This document shows positions 22,978-33,409 of a DNA stretch of 64,000 nucleotides, in pieces. The translations under genes were made by a program, and so were the position numbers. The notes beneath the pieces were generated by a model, which worked only from the letters and a program-made list of their open reading frames with translations, was not told the DNA's origin and made no database searches. The stretch is from Actinomortierella ambigua (lineage: Eukaryota > Mortierellomycota > Mortierellomycetes > Mortierellales > Mortierellaceae), in NCBI GenBank assembly GCA_016098155.1, contig JAAAJB010000006.1, positions 89,285 through 153,284 of the forward strand. The letters run 5' to 3'. How positions within the stretch are numbered: position 1 is the stretch's first letter; each line of letters opens with the position of its first letter.

Positions 22978-25548
22978 ATGGGCGTCTTTGGCGAGAAACA
23001 CACATCCCTCACGCGCGAGCAAAAGCGCCAGCTGATCCATCAAGCAGACACACACAAACTGAGACCGACAGAAGTGTGCGACTGGGTATTACAGACATGG
23101 GGCCTCCGCATCGCGCGTGTCACAGTGTACTCGATTCTTCACAAACAGCGGGCCTCGTTGATGGCTGGCCACAGGGACCTGTACCAGTCAATGCAAAAGC
23201 TCTCTGCCTCGTCTTTGTCTTCCTCTTCACATGATCAAGCTTGCACCCTCCCGTCCTCCTCGTCCACAACCCCATCCCCCGCCTCTGACGCACACATGAA
23301 GCGGTGTCGCAAGGGCAGCACCAGCAGCAACAGTGGCCGGATCACAAAGCGTGCCCCTCCATCGCCGGTGCCTTCTCCTCGCAGCGACAGCCATCGTCGC
23401 AACTCGTCTGCGTCGTCGGTGTACATGTCCTGCTCTCCTTCCCCTGCGCCTGCTGAATTGACTTTCACCTCCACATCCACACCCAACAGCTGCAGCAGCA
23501 GTCACACCTTGTCCCACCACGACGCGTCCCGCTGCTCTCATGCCAATCCGGCTGGCTCGGCTGGCTCGGCTCACCCAAATGCCTCGGCTGGCGCCCTCGG
23601 CTCCTCCTTCGGCTCGGTACCGTCACTAGCACTCCCTGCCGCCGCCAATAGCACCTCTCCCCCTCCCCCATCCTCCGCCTCGCCGTCCCCTTCCCGCGCA
23701 GCCTCGGGTGCGAAATGGGAGGGCCAGCTCAAGCGCGTTCGAGAGCCTGCCTCGGTCGAGCTTGACCGGGCCATGGTTCAGTTCCTCAAGTCGGACAAGG
23801 CGGTCGATGCCAACGGCCGGCGACTCAACGACGCCGAGCTGCAGTCGCACGCGCTACGCCTGGCAAAGTCCATCCCCTCAGCAGCCCGCATGCGCTGCTC
23901 GTTTGGGTGGCTGCGCCACTTCAAGCGGCGGCTGGGCGTGCAGTGGGCCGCTGATCGGCTCGGCCGCTACCGGTGGATCATCGAGATGGACCATGAGGAA
24001 GACGGCAACAATAGCAACGACCACAGCTTCCTCAACAGAATCAACGGCGAGCCGAGCACAGACGCCTCTCCCCCACCCTCTGAATCCTCCCTCTCCCCTC
24101 TGCCCACCCAACTTTCCTCTCCCACACTCTCCTCTCCCGCGCTCGACGGCTCACCCCTACTTGCGTTCCCCACAGCTTTTGAAGACCACTCGCTGACACA
24201 TGAAGACCTCCACTGCTACAACAACAACAACAACAACAAGTCAACAAACATTGCTTCCAACCTTAGCCGGAAACGCAAGAGCGACGCCACAGCTCTGGCA
24301 GCCCAGCCCTCGTCCACCCCTTCGGTTTCAGGTACCTGGCCCATGCTCACTCACCTGAAGCAAGAGACCGATCAGGACCACCATGCTCTGCACCAAGTAC
24401 TCTATCATACAGGCTACCCTACCCAGCCATTGGGATCTGCCACAGCCGTTGCTGCTCTTCACGGACCATCCCGACAACACCATGGCTACCAAGCCAGTCA
24501 GCAGCTCTTCGCTTCCACAGGCCCCCTGACACCACTCGATACCCTTCCGCCGCTCGTGATGCCCAATAATACCCATGGTTCTCCTGACCTTAGCGCCATT
24601 GGATCCAACTCCCTTTCGTCTGCAGTCAAGCACGAGTCGTCTGCTACGGCACCAGCCTCTTCAGCTGCTGCCTCGGCCACCACCACCACCAGCCCATCCT
24701 TTGGCATGAGCGTCGATGGAGGCATGCGCAAGGTCCCCACCAAGGAAGAGGCCCTTGATCTGCTGCAGAGTCTCCTTTTGTACTACGAGCAAGATCACCA
24801 TTACACAGGTGAACAGCAGACCCTCCTACTTCCACGGTGGATCCACCAACAGCGCCAGATTATGCAGCAGACTCCCAGCGACGATGGCCGGCTATCGTGG
24901 CTGCGGGCTGCACCGCCGACGTCGCTCTTCCACTCTATCGACTTTTCGGCCCTGGGTGGGGCAGCTACCTCTGGTACGGCGTCTACCACCACGGCTTCGG
25001 CTCCTCCACCGCCGGCTCGGACAAGCTCGTCTTCATCGCCACCTTCGTCCCTCAGCTTCCTGGGCCTTGCCTCGCCAGCGCCGTCTGTCACTCATAGCCC
25101 AACGCCTTTCCAGCTGCAGCAGCCGCATCCTATGCCGATGGGTATGCACCCCTTGGCCTTGCCCATGCACCACCAGGCAGGGCAAGGTGCAGCTCATGGA
25201 CTCCACACCATGACGCCCATGTCGCCCCCAGCTTCCGTCTCGGCAGCAGCGGCAGCGGCAGCCGCAGCTACGACGGTCTCGCTCCTGAGTGCAGCGGCCT
25301 CGGCAGGTCTGTTGACCACGACCACGACTTCGATGCCGAGCTCCTCTAGCACGACACCCTCGTCGACGGCGACGATCGCAGTGGGTTCGGCCGGTACGAA
25401 CACTGTGTCGATGCCGTCATCGTCTTCGTCTTCATCTTCCTCAACCATCTCGTCACTGGCTTCGCCGATAGAGCAGCAGATGTACTTTGCACATCAGCAG
25501 CATGTTGCCGAAACCCAGCTTGCTCGGATGATGTACAGCGGCCATTGA
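22978..25548 (+). CDS. CENP-B-type helix-turn-helix DNA-binding protein without transposase domain
   Basis: Single-exon frame of 856 residues after a pyrimidine-rich leader. Residues 5-60 form an N-terminal helix-turn-helix of the CENP-B/psq type (TREQKRQLIHQADTHKLRPT, then VTVYSILHKQRASLM). Residues 246-332 fit the second, CENPB-type HTH: a long helix with LDRAMVQFLKSDKA, then ALRLAKSIP and the diagnostic FGWLRHFKRRLGVQ. In pogo-like transposases this tandem is followed by a DDE domain. Here there is instead about 500 residues of Ser/Thr/Pro/Ala-rich sequence with one conserved-looking helix (residues 583-630, TKEEALDLLQSLLLYYEQDH) and a His/Gln-rich C-terminus. This is the architecture of a domesticated transposase-derived transcription factor or centromere-binding protein. 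The DNA target is unknown. Poly-Ala and poly-Ser tracts are present near the C-terminus. Confidence 0.85.
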   Translation: MGVFGEKHTSLTREQKRQLIHQADTHKLRPTEVCDWVLQTWGLRIARVTVYSILHKQRASLMAGHRDLYQSMQKLSASSLSSSSHDQACTLPSSSSTTPSPASDAHMKRCRKGSTSSNSGRITKRAPPSPVPSPRSDSHRRNSSASSVYMSCSPSPAPAELTFTSTSTPNSCSSSHTLSHHDASRCSHANPAGSAGSAHPNASAGALGSSFGSVPSLALPAAANSTSPPPPSSASPSPSRAASGAKWEGQLKRVREPASVELDRAMVQFLKSDKAVDANGRRLNDAELQSHALRLAKSIPSAARMRCSFGWLRHFKRRLGVQWAADRLGRYRWIIEMDHEEDGNNSNDHSFLNRINGEPSTDASPPPSESSLSPLPTQLSSPTLSSPALDGSPLLAFPTAFEDHSLTHEDLHCYNNNNNNKSTNIASNLSRKRKSDATALAAQPSSTPSVSGTWPMLTHLKQETDQDHHALHQVLYHTGYPTQPLGSATAVAALHGPSRQHHGYQASQQLFASTGPLTPLDTLPPLVMPNNTHGSPDLSAIGSNSLSSAVKHESSATAPASSAAASATTTTSPSFGMSVDGGMRKVPTKEEALDLLQSLLLYYEQDHHYTGEQQTLLLPRWIHQQRQIMQQTPSDDGRLSWLRAAPPTSLFHSIDFSALGGAATSGTASTTTASAPPPPARTSSSSSPPSSLSFLGLASPAPSVTHSPTPFQLQQPHPMPMGMHPLALPMHHQAGQGAAHGLHTMTPMSPPASVSAAAAAAAAATTVSLLSAAASAGLLTTTTTSMPSSSSTTPSSTATIAVGSAGTNTVSMPSSSSSSSSSTISSLASPIEQQMYFAHQQHVAETQLARMMYSGH

Positions 25549-28100
25549 AGAAAACTACGTTTTTTTTTGGCTTTTGATTTTTTTTTATTGCAATCCATCT
25601 TGTTCATTATTACTACTATTATTATTGTACTTGTAGAAGGTCTTTTACCAACCCATAAAAAATGCAGTACGCATTGCTATTATCCTATGGTCTTCAAAAT
25701 CATAGAATGAATTGTTTATATACCACAGTTGAACATTACCTGCTGATATTGGGGAGCCTCAATCACATTTTCGAAAGCTACTTGGCCGCATGCATGCCGA
25801 AATGTGGGCTGCTAACGGGATGTATGGGTGCGCGACTCTTACCTCTTGGATGCACCGGGATAGAAGCCACCAGCAATATGATAGAACTTGAGCTTTAAAC
25901 GCGTCAAAGGGCATTTGGTATCTTGAAATGACAGGCTCCAAGAGTCGATAGATGGTAGATCACATCTTTACTTCTTCCTGCTCACACAAATCTTTTCCCC
26001 TTCTTCATTGCTCTTTCTTGCCTCACATGGCACGATGATAAAGACTAGCCCAAAAAAAAAAAAAAAAAAACATTCAACCATCTCTCTTACCTGGCTTCCA
26101 ACAAGTTGCTAGTAAACCTATTTATGAAAAAAAAGCAGTACCTCGCTCAACCACGAAATTGTCGCGTGTCACTTATGTGTGGTACGGAAGATAGAGGGTC
26201 TTCGCGAAGAGCCTTTGGTGTCACCATGGATGGTGTCGAACGACTGCAAAGGGGCAAAACAGAGCAGTGCCTCATCTCTTTCTCATTCCACAACAGCAGG
26301 GCTCATCTCCATTCGGTTTCATTCCTTGCAGCTCAATGGAGTCCTCATGTCAAACCTCCACTTTATAGACTCGGAACCAGTCCATTTTTTTTTTTTGCTT
26401 TCTTACTATTTCCTCCCTCTCCTTCTTTCTCTCACGTTAGCACTCTCGCGTTAACACGACAGCAAAGCGGGTCCAATGGCTCAACTGAGCTGCAGATTAA
26501 GGTACTGCCGAGGCGCAGTTCAATATTGGAAGGATGTACGAGCAAGGACGAGGAGCCAAGCAGGGCGATATCTGGGATGAAAAAAGTGGCGTATGAAGGC
26601 TGCTGTTCAAAGGAAGCCCTGTCCTTTATCAAGCCCATGTTTCTTGTCGTACTCCTCCGGTCCGAAGTGCCAGGTGCGCCGACATCGCGATGTCCTTGCA
26701 GGCCATATTCTGAAGTAGAGGGGTGAAACGGCAAGAGCGAGAGGGGGGTTATGCAATTGCCGACAGGAAAACGACTGTCCTATTTTTCTGCGAAAGTTTC
26801 GTTGCTATTTGGTCCATTGTTCCTTCTGGCTGCTTCGATCGCACACAGCTCAAGCCTCGCTGAGTTTTTCGGCACCTACATTCCCACCTCGTTACGCAGT
26901 CAAGAGATGAGCCATACATAGGTGAACAGTCTCCTGGGCACTCCTCATGAGGTTTCTTAAAGTCCGTAGCAATCGCCTGCCAACCACAAGTGGTCAGCAG
27001 GCTTCATAATTCCTGTAGGGGAAGGTGGTACTTCATAAGGAATGCTGTCTCTTGTTGAGGCGCTCTTTGGTCGCGGAGAAGGACAAAAAAATACGAGAGA
27101 GAGTTCGCAAAGTAAAAATAAATGGAGTCGACCATCACTCTTGTAGTTTATTTTATTTCATTTGAAGGTATGCAGAATCAGAAGTGTTCAGCTGGATGTT
27201 GTACAGTATCGAGAACGATGCTCAGATCTTCTCTGTTTTCTTCTGTGTAGATATGTATGGTTTCATAGCATGAAGAATGATTCTCGAGAGCCCTTCTCAG
27301 AAAGCTCCTAACAAGTTCATCCAGGGGGCCAAGGCAAAAAGGTAAGGGGACCGGGGGCAGAGGGGTGAAGGCACCGGGGGTGGGATGGTGATGGGGTGAG
27401 GTGAATGGGTGAACTGCAACCAACTGCGAGGGGGCAAAGACGCCAAGGGGGCACCATAGCAGGTAGCAGGGGCGGTATCAGAGGCCACAGAACATGCCCT
27501 TCGTTCGTGGAGGGCCGGTCTGGGCGTGGGAGAAACTCTTCTTTCATTTTATTGTCACAGCCGTATCCCAGTGCTCAAGGCACGCAGTGTTACTGAGGAA
27601 AAAGAAGGGGTACTTGTGAGGAATCCAAACAGGAAAAATAATAAAAAGGGCGAAATTTGTCACAGGGTCCGCTTGGTGCAGAGATGGCTCAAATACTATA
27701 ACAAAAAGATATGATAACAAGAGTTCGACAGAGACTAACTCAAATACCTAAAGGCAATGTATAGTCAATGTGCTCTGCTACCACTGTTGTGAATGCGCCT
27801 GTGCTCTTTGGCACTACAAGACCGCAAGTACAAAGGGATCGTACATCAAGGATGCTGAATCTATGGCACACGAGGCGAGGGTAAAGAAGGTAGTTGGGAT
27901 ATAAAGGATAAAGAATGAAAGGATGGCATTATCGCCAACCCAATGGGTAGGATCAGATGAGCGCTTTGTTGACGAGAGTTATATTCAAGAAGAAAATATG
28001 GGGCTGGGGGTCTGTATATCTATCTAGCTATGGGGTTTGATTTGGCTACCAGTTTGACGATTTTTTCCACCCCCAGCAGATCCAAAAGGGGTATCCACAA
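25549..28100. other. Gene-poor region, 2.5 kb
   Basis: The 3' flank of the CENP-B-like gene (T-rich, with an ATT trinucleotide run near 25605-25625), an A18 tract near 26053-26070, and AT-rich unique DNA. On the minus strand, 27330-27178 reads as a plausible short C-terminal exon (contains LDELVRSFLRRALENHSSCY) with no partner exons. It may be a gene relic. Confidence 0.4.
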
Positions 28101-28104
28101 GCTT

Positions 28105-28626
28105 TCACAAATCGCCATTCTCCATGGCCTCTCCTTTCTCACCATACACCTTCAGCCACTCTTGCACCGTGCCACCCATCATTAACTGTACATTGAGGGC
28201 TGGGATGACGAACCAGATCACGAGGAAAATGAGGGGAGAGGAGAGGCAGGACGTCGACGAAGACGAGGAGCATGAAGACGACGAAGGGGAGAGGGGCAGT
28301 GATGAGAGCGAAGAAGAAGCGACTAAAGAGGATAGAGTAGAGGAAGAATATGAATTCTCCAGATGATGTTCGAGTTCGTTGCAGACACTCACCCCCTCAA
28401 AACCAGTCGTGTGGAAGATATAATTGAATATCTAATAGAGGAGACTCTAAGGTGGAGCAGTGACAAGGGGAAGAGTACAATAAGCCTCGCCCTGCGCATT
28501 TCGGGAAGGGGTGCGACCATTTCAAATGATAATAGGAAATGTTGTCCACAAAATATCTCGGCAAGTGCCAAGAATAAAGTTGTGTGGGTCAGGGGGCGCA
28601 CTTGATAGCGGTCGAGTGGAAGGCAT
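28105..28626 (-). other. Possible small multi-exon membrane-protein gene (unresolved)
   Basis: The minus strand carries an ATG at 28626 opening a 34-residue frame (contains PDPHNFILGTCRDILWTTFP) that ends at a stop. Downstream are a GTGAGT donor near 28391 and two hydrophobic segments in different frames (FALITAPLPFVVFMLLVFV and LIFLVIWFVIPALNVQLMM). The last frame runs to a TGA at 28105 (ending VQEWLKVYGEKGEAMENGDL). I could not find one splicing pattern that joins them, so this could be a real small membrane protein with an unusual structure or a decayed gene. Confidence 0.25.
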
Positions 28627-29302
28627 TTTGGGCTAAAAATCAGGGCAGTAAAACTGAGCTCCACCATAGAGTGCTAACCCTTACAGGATTAGTCCAAGTT
28701 TGTTTTCGTGTCACTTTTCACGTTGTCCCCTTTTCTTGTTGTCCCTTGCCCTGACTTCTTATCTCTTGTTCTTTACCCGCTATTGATGTTGTCTCCAATG
28801 CTATCCCTTCGTGTCCTCACCCTCTTCTCTGCCCTCACCTTTTCCCCCCCTCTCTCATCCTTCCTGGTTGGTCTCATCTTTCCTTTCTGGCATTCATTTT
28901 CATCAGCCATTCCTTTCACCCCCCTTTGCGTACAAAAAGAGACGACGTATGCCTAAAACCCTTCACCCTTCACCCTTCACCTACTCACAGCCGACCCCAT
29001 ATAAAGACTCTGAACTCGTAACAGCACTCACAACGCTCGCAGCAACGCTCGTAATAGATAACCGCAGCAAGAACCATCTTCAGCACCCTCATCAGAGCGC
29101 CATTTGTAGACTCTTCACAAAACCGCTCACAAGAACACCTGAACATCTCTAAGCTCGCGCCGTACAAGCTTTTTTTGGCCAGACTATAGTAAGATCATAA
29201 GACGGGTGTGTTGCGATCAACCAAAGTAAAAGACTTGGCCGTCCCATAGCAACAGTCTGCTGATTGTACGTAGAATCGATTTCAACCATTTTTAAGGTTG
29301 CA

Positions 29303-29614
29303 ATGAAAATCATTCAATCTTCGATTCTAGCTTTCGTTTTGGCTCATATCACCCTTGGTCAATCGTCTCCACCGGTTGGACCCATGCCGGACTTCAAGGG
29401 GAAAGTGCTTTATGAGGTCTTCACCACCAAATTGAATGACTACCAGATAGAAGCAAAGGATATCAGCGGCAAGGGCCGGATTATTTTCTGGCCATTCAAC
29501 TGGATAGTTTGTACTCAGTATCCCGAAGCCGATGCTCCATTATACCCCGAAGTGGTGGTGAAGGTCGGCGTTGTCCGTTACAACGAGGCTTGCCCCATCA
29601 AGACCGTTGATTAG
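29303..29614 (+). CDS. Small secreted protein, 103 residues
   Basis: The frame from the ATG at 29303 gives a clear signal peptide (MKIIQSSILAFVLAHITLGQ) followed by a mature chain of about 84 residues with two cysteines (in NWIVCTQYP and NEACPIK). An upstream in-frame ATG at 29264 would place extra residues before the signal and is less likely. The sequence is not low-complexity and ends in a clean stop. No family recognised. A TATAAA sits about 300 bp upstream (28997-29002), so the 5' UTR may be long or contain an intron. It is isolated among decayed DNA, a common place for lineage-specific secreted proteins. Confidence 0.6.
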   Translation: MKIIQSSILAFVLAHITLGQSSPPVGPMPDFKGKVLYEVFTTKLNDYQIEAKDISGKGRIIFWPFNWIVCTQYPEADAPLYPEVVVKVGVVRYNEACPIKTVD

Positions 29615-30428
29615 TGGTGAACAATTTTCAGCCATCTCCATCCCAGCAAAGGGCTATAACAGCTCAATCAAATCAATGATTCCAACTCAAATAAGAAGGC
29701 AGGGTGTAGTTGAGAAGAGCTAAATACAGACGATGAAGTTGTACGCCAAATCGACTGAATAAAGTCATGTCGAATGGTCTCTTGGTTAGATGTGTGACAA
29801 TAGACAGGGGTTTGAACACGGCAGTATCGATGCGGCCAAGTGGTTCAGCAAAGCGGCAGAGCAAGCAGATCTAAGAGGCACAAGAGTGCCCTTGGCTAGC
29901 TTTGCGAATGGAGAAGAAGAGTTGAGGAGCGCGACACCGAGCGGTCAAGTGGTACATAGTGGCGGTAGAGCAAGGTGCGGCGAGTGTGCAAATGTCCCTC
30001 AGTTGATGTATGATACCGAGTGAGGGGTCGAATAGAGCAGCGCCGATGGGATTAGGTTGTTCACCAAGGCAGCAGAGAAAGGAAAAGCAGAGGCATAAAA
30101 CGGCCTTGGATGGTGGTGTGATTTTGGCATCGCTCAGCGTCTTTCGTCCAGGCTTAGGCTCTGATACCCACCCTCTCATACGTTTGTATTGAGGGTAGGT
30201 GAGGAAAAAAGATAAAACCTCATGTGTGTATGCTGAGCGAAGCTCTTCTGGAAGAGGAAAAATAAGGAATAAAAACCTCTTTGAATCCTAGTTAGGAAAA
30301 GTCAAGAATGCAGTTGGTATAGTACACAACCTATGCCCAGGTTACTAGCATCAGTGGTCACAAAGAAAGGTATGGTCCAATCAGGGAAGGAAAGGCAAGG
30401 TGCCCTCTAGACTAGCTGCTTGAGCGTC
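29615..30428. other. Intergenic, between the small secreted gene and the retroelement relic
   Basis: No gene supported. The minus strand has a frame at 30179-29871 with a moderately coding-like composition but no recognised motif. A TGGGTATCAGAGCC-like sequence (minus, about 30154-30167) resembles an initiator-tRNA primer-binding site, but it is on the wrong side of the gag-protease relic and has no LTR end next to it. Confidence 0.35.
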
Positions 30429-31566
30429 TCAAAGCTCTTCATCTCTAGGGTGTTGAGCTGGAAGTTTCCTCTCCTTTGCTTCAATCTTTCGAGGGGTGCA
30501 GCGAGCGTGCTGAAAGCAGGTATGTACTCTCTGAAATAAGAGAACAATCCCATAGCTCGTTGCATACTCTTGGCATCCGTAGGGGGTAGGTACCTTGATG
30601 GCTTTATCGTACCGGTACTTGATGCCCAACTGATCGGCTATCTTCCGATTCAAGAAAGAGATGGTCGCACCCGAGTCGATAACACTTTTAACCACTTGTC
30701 TCCTATAAGGACTGCGTATGTCAGTAGCTGCAGTTGATGGTGACACCGCATACATTGCATACCTTGGGGTAAACCTAAGATGAAGTGTACATACCTCTGC
30801 CATATCCAAATCAACAGATGAGTGCAGGGTACTTCGTTACCCTCTGCTATCCACTATAACACTAGCAGGTGAACTTGGATGGTGTAATATGGCTGCTTTC
30901 TGCTCGGCATAGGCTTGATACAGGCTTGGCCCAACTCCGCCTTGCCCGTACATGGCCGTCGGATACTCATGCTGAAGGGCTAGGGCCTGAGACAGATGCA
31001 ACGACTCGAGGATGGCCTGGAGAGCATTCACCATAGGAGTAGGCGGTGGGGCGTGGTTGGCAGGAAGCTGGGCTTGCCAGAAGGGGGCCGCAGCGCACAA
31101 GTTCTGTATAGCCTGCATGGTCTTCTGGTGGTCCTTGCTGGCGTTGGGGGTCCACTTGTTGGCGGGCTTGTCCTTGTGCCAGCAGGCAGCTGCTTCGTGG
31201 TGGTTCGATCCGCAGCCCTTCCTGGTGCAGAGGTTGGACAAGAGAGGCTTCTTGGAGGCCTTGCGGTCGTGCCGTTTTATCCTCACTGTCCTTCCTCTTA
31301 GGAGGGGGGCTCTTCGACTGCTGTCACTCGGCCGCTTGGCTCGGGCTCTTCGGCCCTACCACCTTGCGGAGATTAAACTTCTGAACGTGCCAGCGGGTCG
31401 ACTCAACGGCGTCGCTCTTGCTTACATGTCCGTTTCGACGGATGAAGTCGAGAACGGCATTTGGGTCGTCCAAAGGAGATCCCTGTCCCACAAAGTGGGC
31501 TCGCACTTTTTGTGTACCATCCTCCCGCAATGCTCGAAGAATGGCCTGGCACACTCTCTCGTTCAC
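30429..31566 (-). mobile_element. Decayed LTR-retroelement fragment (gag and aspartic protease)
   Basis: Three consecutive minus-strand frames form one broken polyprotein. 31566-31324 is gag-like (contains AILRALREDGTQKVRAHFVG). 31286-30837 carries a Cys/His-rich nucleocapsid-like segment (CTRKGCGSNHHEAAACW) and a Gln/Ala-rich linker. 30809-30429 has a retropepsin active site (VIDSGATISFLNRKIADQLG). The frames are shifted relative to each other and separated by stops. No reverse transcriptase, RNase H, integrase or LTR was found, so this is a dead internal fragment. The order gag-protease and the DSGA motif point to a Ty3/gypsy-type element. Confidence 0.7.
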
Positions 31567-31855
31567 TTACGACTCATATTCACATACATATAAATACAGA
31601 TGAGGCCTCATCCCCAACGTCCAGTACCGACACACTACCCTCCCCCGCAAGATTCAAGATCAAGACTCATATACCCACAAGTGCGCTGTTCAATCTTGCT
31701 CAACCCGTATACACATCTACATACATCCCTTGAGCCAACATTCATAAGGTAACTTGACGGAACCTGCTCAACTTCACCACAAAGCTGTACCGAACAGAGC
31801 TTCTAAATCGACAATTCATTTGGATCCCTACCCCGAACCCTATGACAAAATAGAG

Positions 31856-32329
31856 ATGTTTACACGTCAGCCACGATACCTTGCAATGGCCATCTTATTG
31901 ATGCTCCACAACTGCGTCTCAAGCGCGGGATACAAAAGATGCGTGAATAATTATCAGGAGACGGGGTTGGACGCATGTCGTTGTAGAGCGAGGGGGACCG
32001 GCTCACTAGTAGAACCCATAGGGTTTTACAATCTAACGGCGCGCGAACAATGCATGGTCGACAGACGATGTCTCGGCGGTCCAGATTGTTGCGCCAACCT
32101 CTGTTACTTCAGCCATCTTTATGCTCGATATGAGTGTATTGGTGAAAAAGGCCAAAGATTTTGCGACGCGATAGATCGCAAGGCCATAGACTGCTTGGCC
32201 GAGCGGCAGTGTTTGCGGTGGAGCAGCGATGAATGCGAGCCAGACGTTGTTGGCGACCCACCGAAGCACATTTGGTGCTTCTGTCGAAAGTTTGACAAAC
32301 GTTGTCGAAACCCTTTTGTGCACCACTAG
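31856..32329 (+). CDS. Secreted cysteine-rich protein, 16 cysteines
   Basis: The frame from the ATG at 31856 encodes 157 residues starting with a signal peptide (MFTRQPRYLAMAILLMLHNC). An in-frame ATG at 31754 would add 34 residues ahead of it. The mature chain of about 130 residues has 16 cysteines, including CRC, a CC pair (GPDCCANLC) and a CFC near the end, so a densely disulfide-bonded extracellular protein is likely. The family is not recognised; no chitin-binding or CFEM spacing fits well. A TATAAA-like site lies at 31589-31595. It sits directly beside the decayed retroelement. Function could be effector-like, adhesive or defensive; none of these can be shown here. Confidence 0.65.
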   Translation: MFTRQPRYLAMAILLMLHNCVSSAGYKRCVNNYQETGLDACRCRARGTGSLVEPIGFYNLTAREQCMVDRRCLGGPDCCANLCYFSHLYARYECIGEKGQRFCDAIDRKAIDCLAERQCLRWSSDECEPDVVGDPPKHIWCFCRKFDKRCRNPFVHH

Positions 32330-32649
32330 CTTTTCTCTATTATTTCATTTCATTGCTTTCATGATTGAAAGCCAAAAGCTCTAGCAGACTTTTCCCCCCA
32401 ACACTTTCACCCTTGTCTTCTACATCTTTGCATCGCACCTGCTTCGCTGGTCAGTCGACATGACGACTGATAGCATTGTCCTCTACCCCGATCAAAATAT
32501 CAAAATAAAGATGGATGCTCTTGATCAAACGGCGCTCAATAGCTTGTGAACGTATATAATTCATCCAAAATCCGTTTGGATGTCATCTTACAATAGTATG
32601 TCAGTTGTTCCGCAGTGCTTGTATTGCCAACTGCTCACTGTGGTGAGTG
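32330..32649. other. Intergenic, nothing recognised
   Basis: The 3' flank of the cysteine-rich secreted gene. AT-rich with no open frame of note and no repeat. Confidence 0.4.
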
Positions 32650-33320
32650 TCAGCAATGACCAGTACTGGTAATGACTGAGAACTGGCGGAATGACTGCAG
32701 AGAACACTGCAAAGTTGCTCTGGCTCGATCTCCGTTCATGATGTACGTTTGCATGTTACAAATGAGTTGCTGCATATTTGCTTTCGTGCTTGCTTTCTTT
32801 AGGTTGAGAATGTTGTCGTTGTAACAATTATTTATGGTGAAGGATATGCACTCATCCTTAATGATGTTCTCGATCTCTGTCTCGATCTTAGCAGCTTGAC
32901 AGTTGTAGAACCTTTCAAGCTCAAAAAGAAGTTGCTCCTTGAATAGGAGTTCCGCGGACAAAATTATCATATGGAGCAGGTGATGGCACTGTACAGGAAC
33001 TGCTGTATGTTATCTAAGCACCGGCGCTTTGATTTCATCGATTCATCGATCCATCTAGGCAATGTTGCCATGTAGATGTCGATAAAAGTGGCGAAGGAGA
33101 TGAATCCAAAAATCCCGTTCCCTTTCGAAACGAAGCTATTCTTCTCCTTTGGCAGCGTGTATTTTTTGTTGCTCATGCAACGTCTTATCCGATAGAGTGG
33201 AGACTGAATGAAACTGCAGTCTTCGTCTAGGTCAATGATGACGGCGGTAGAAGAACGGCAGGGAGGAGCGCGGGTGTTTGGTGAGCTGAGAGAAATGGAA
33301 ATGGGGTAGTAAAAAGCCAT
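32650..33320 (-). pseudogene. Broken dynamin-family stalk fragment
   Basis: Two minus-strand frames read as consecutive pieces of one dynamin-like stalk. 33320-32967 contains GIFGFISFATFIDIYMATLP, then a helix near CLDNIQQFLYSAITC. 32970-32650 contains ELERFYNCQAAKIETEIENI and the dynamin/Mx-like CISFTINNCYND. They are out of frame with each other, and a third frame (PYDNFVRG) lies between them, so at least one or two frameshifts separate them. No GTPase domain is present upstream. Dynamin-family GTPases remodel membranes; this copy lacks the catalytic part and is most likely dead. The family call is from motif memory. Confidence 0.45.
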
Positions 33321-33409
33321 TGCTTAAAAAAAAGAAAACAAGGGCCATATATTAAAATGATAATAGAATTGTTTTCAGCTAGATTATGTTCTTTTTTCTC
33401 TTTTCCCGC

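Noticed and set aside
27178..27330. Short coding-like minus-strand stretch ending VQHPAEHF
   Set aside because: Good composition but no start, no partner exon and no recognised motif; kept only as a note in the intergenic entry.
29830..29900. Possible tRNA (A-box-like GGCCAAGTGG)
   Set aside because: No matching B-box or cloverleaf pairing downstream.
30154..30167. Initiator-tRNA primer-binding-site-like sequence on the minus strand
   Set aside because: It lies downstream of the gag-protease relic on that strand and no LTR terminus adjoins it.
31204..31216. B-box-like GGTTCGATCC
   Set aside because: Lies inside the gag relic with no acceptor stem or A-box at the right distance.
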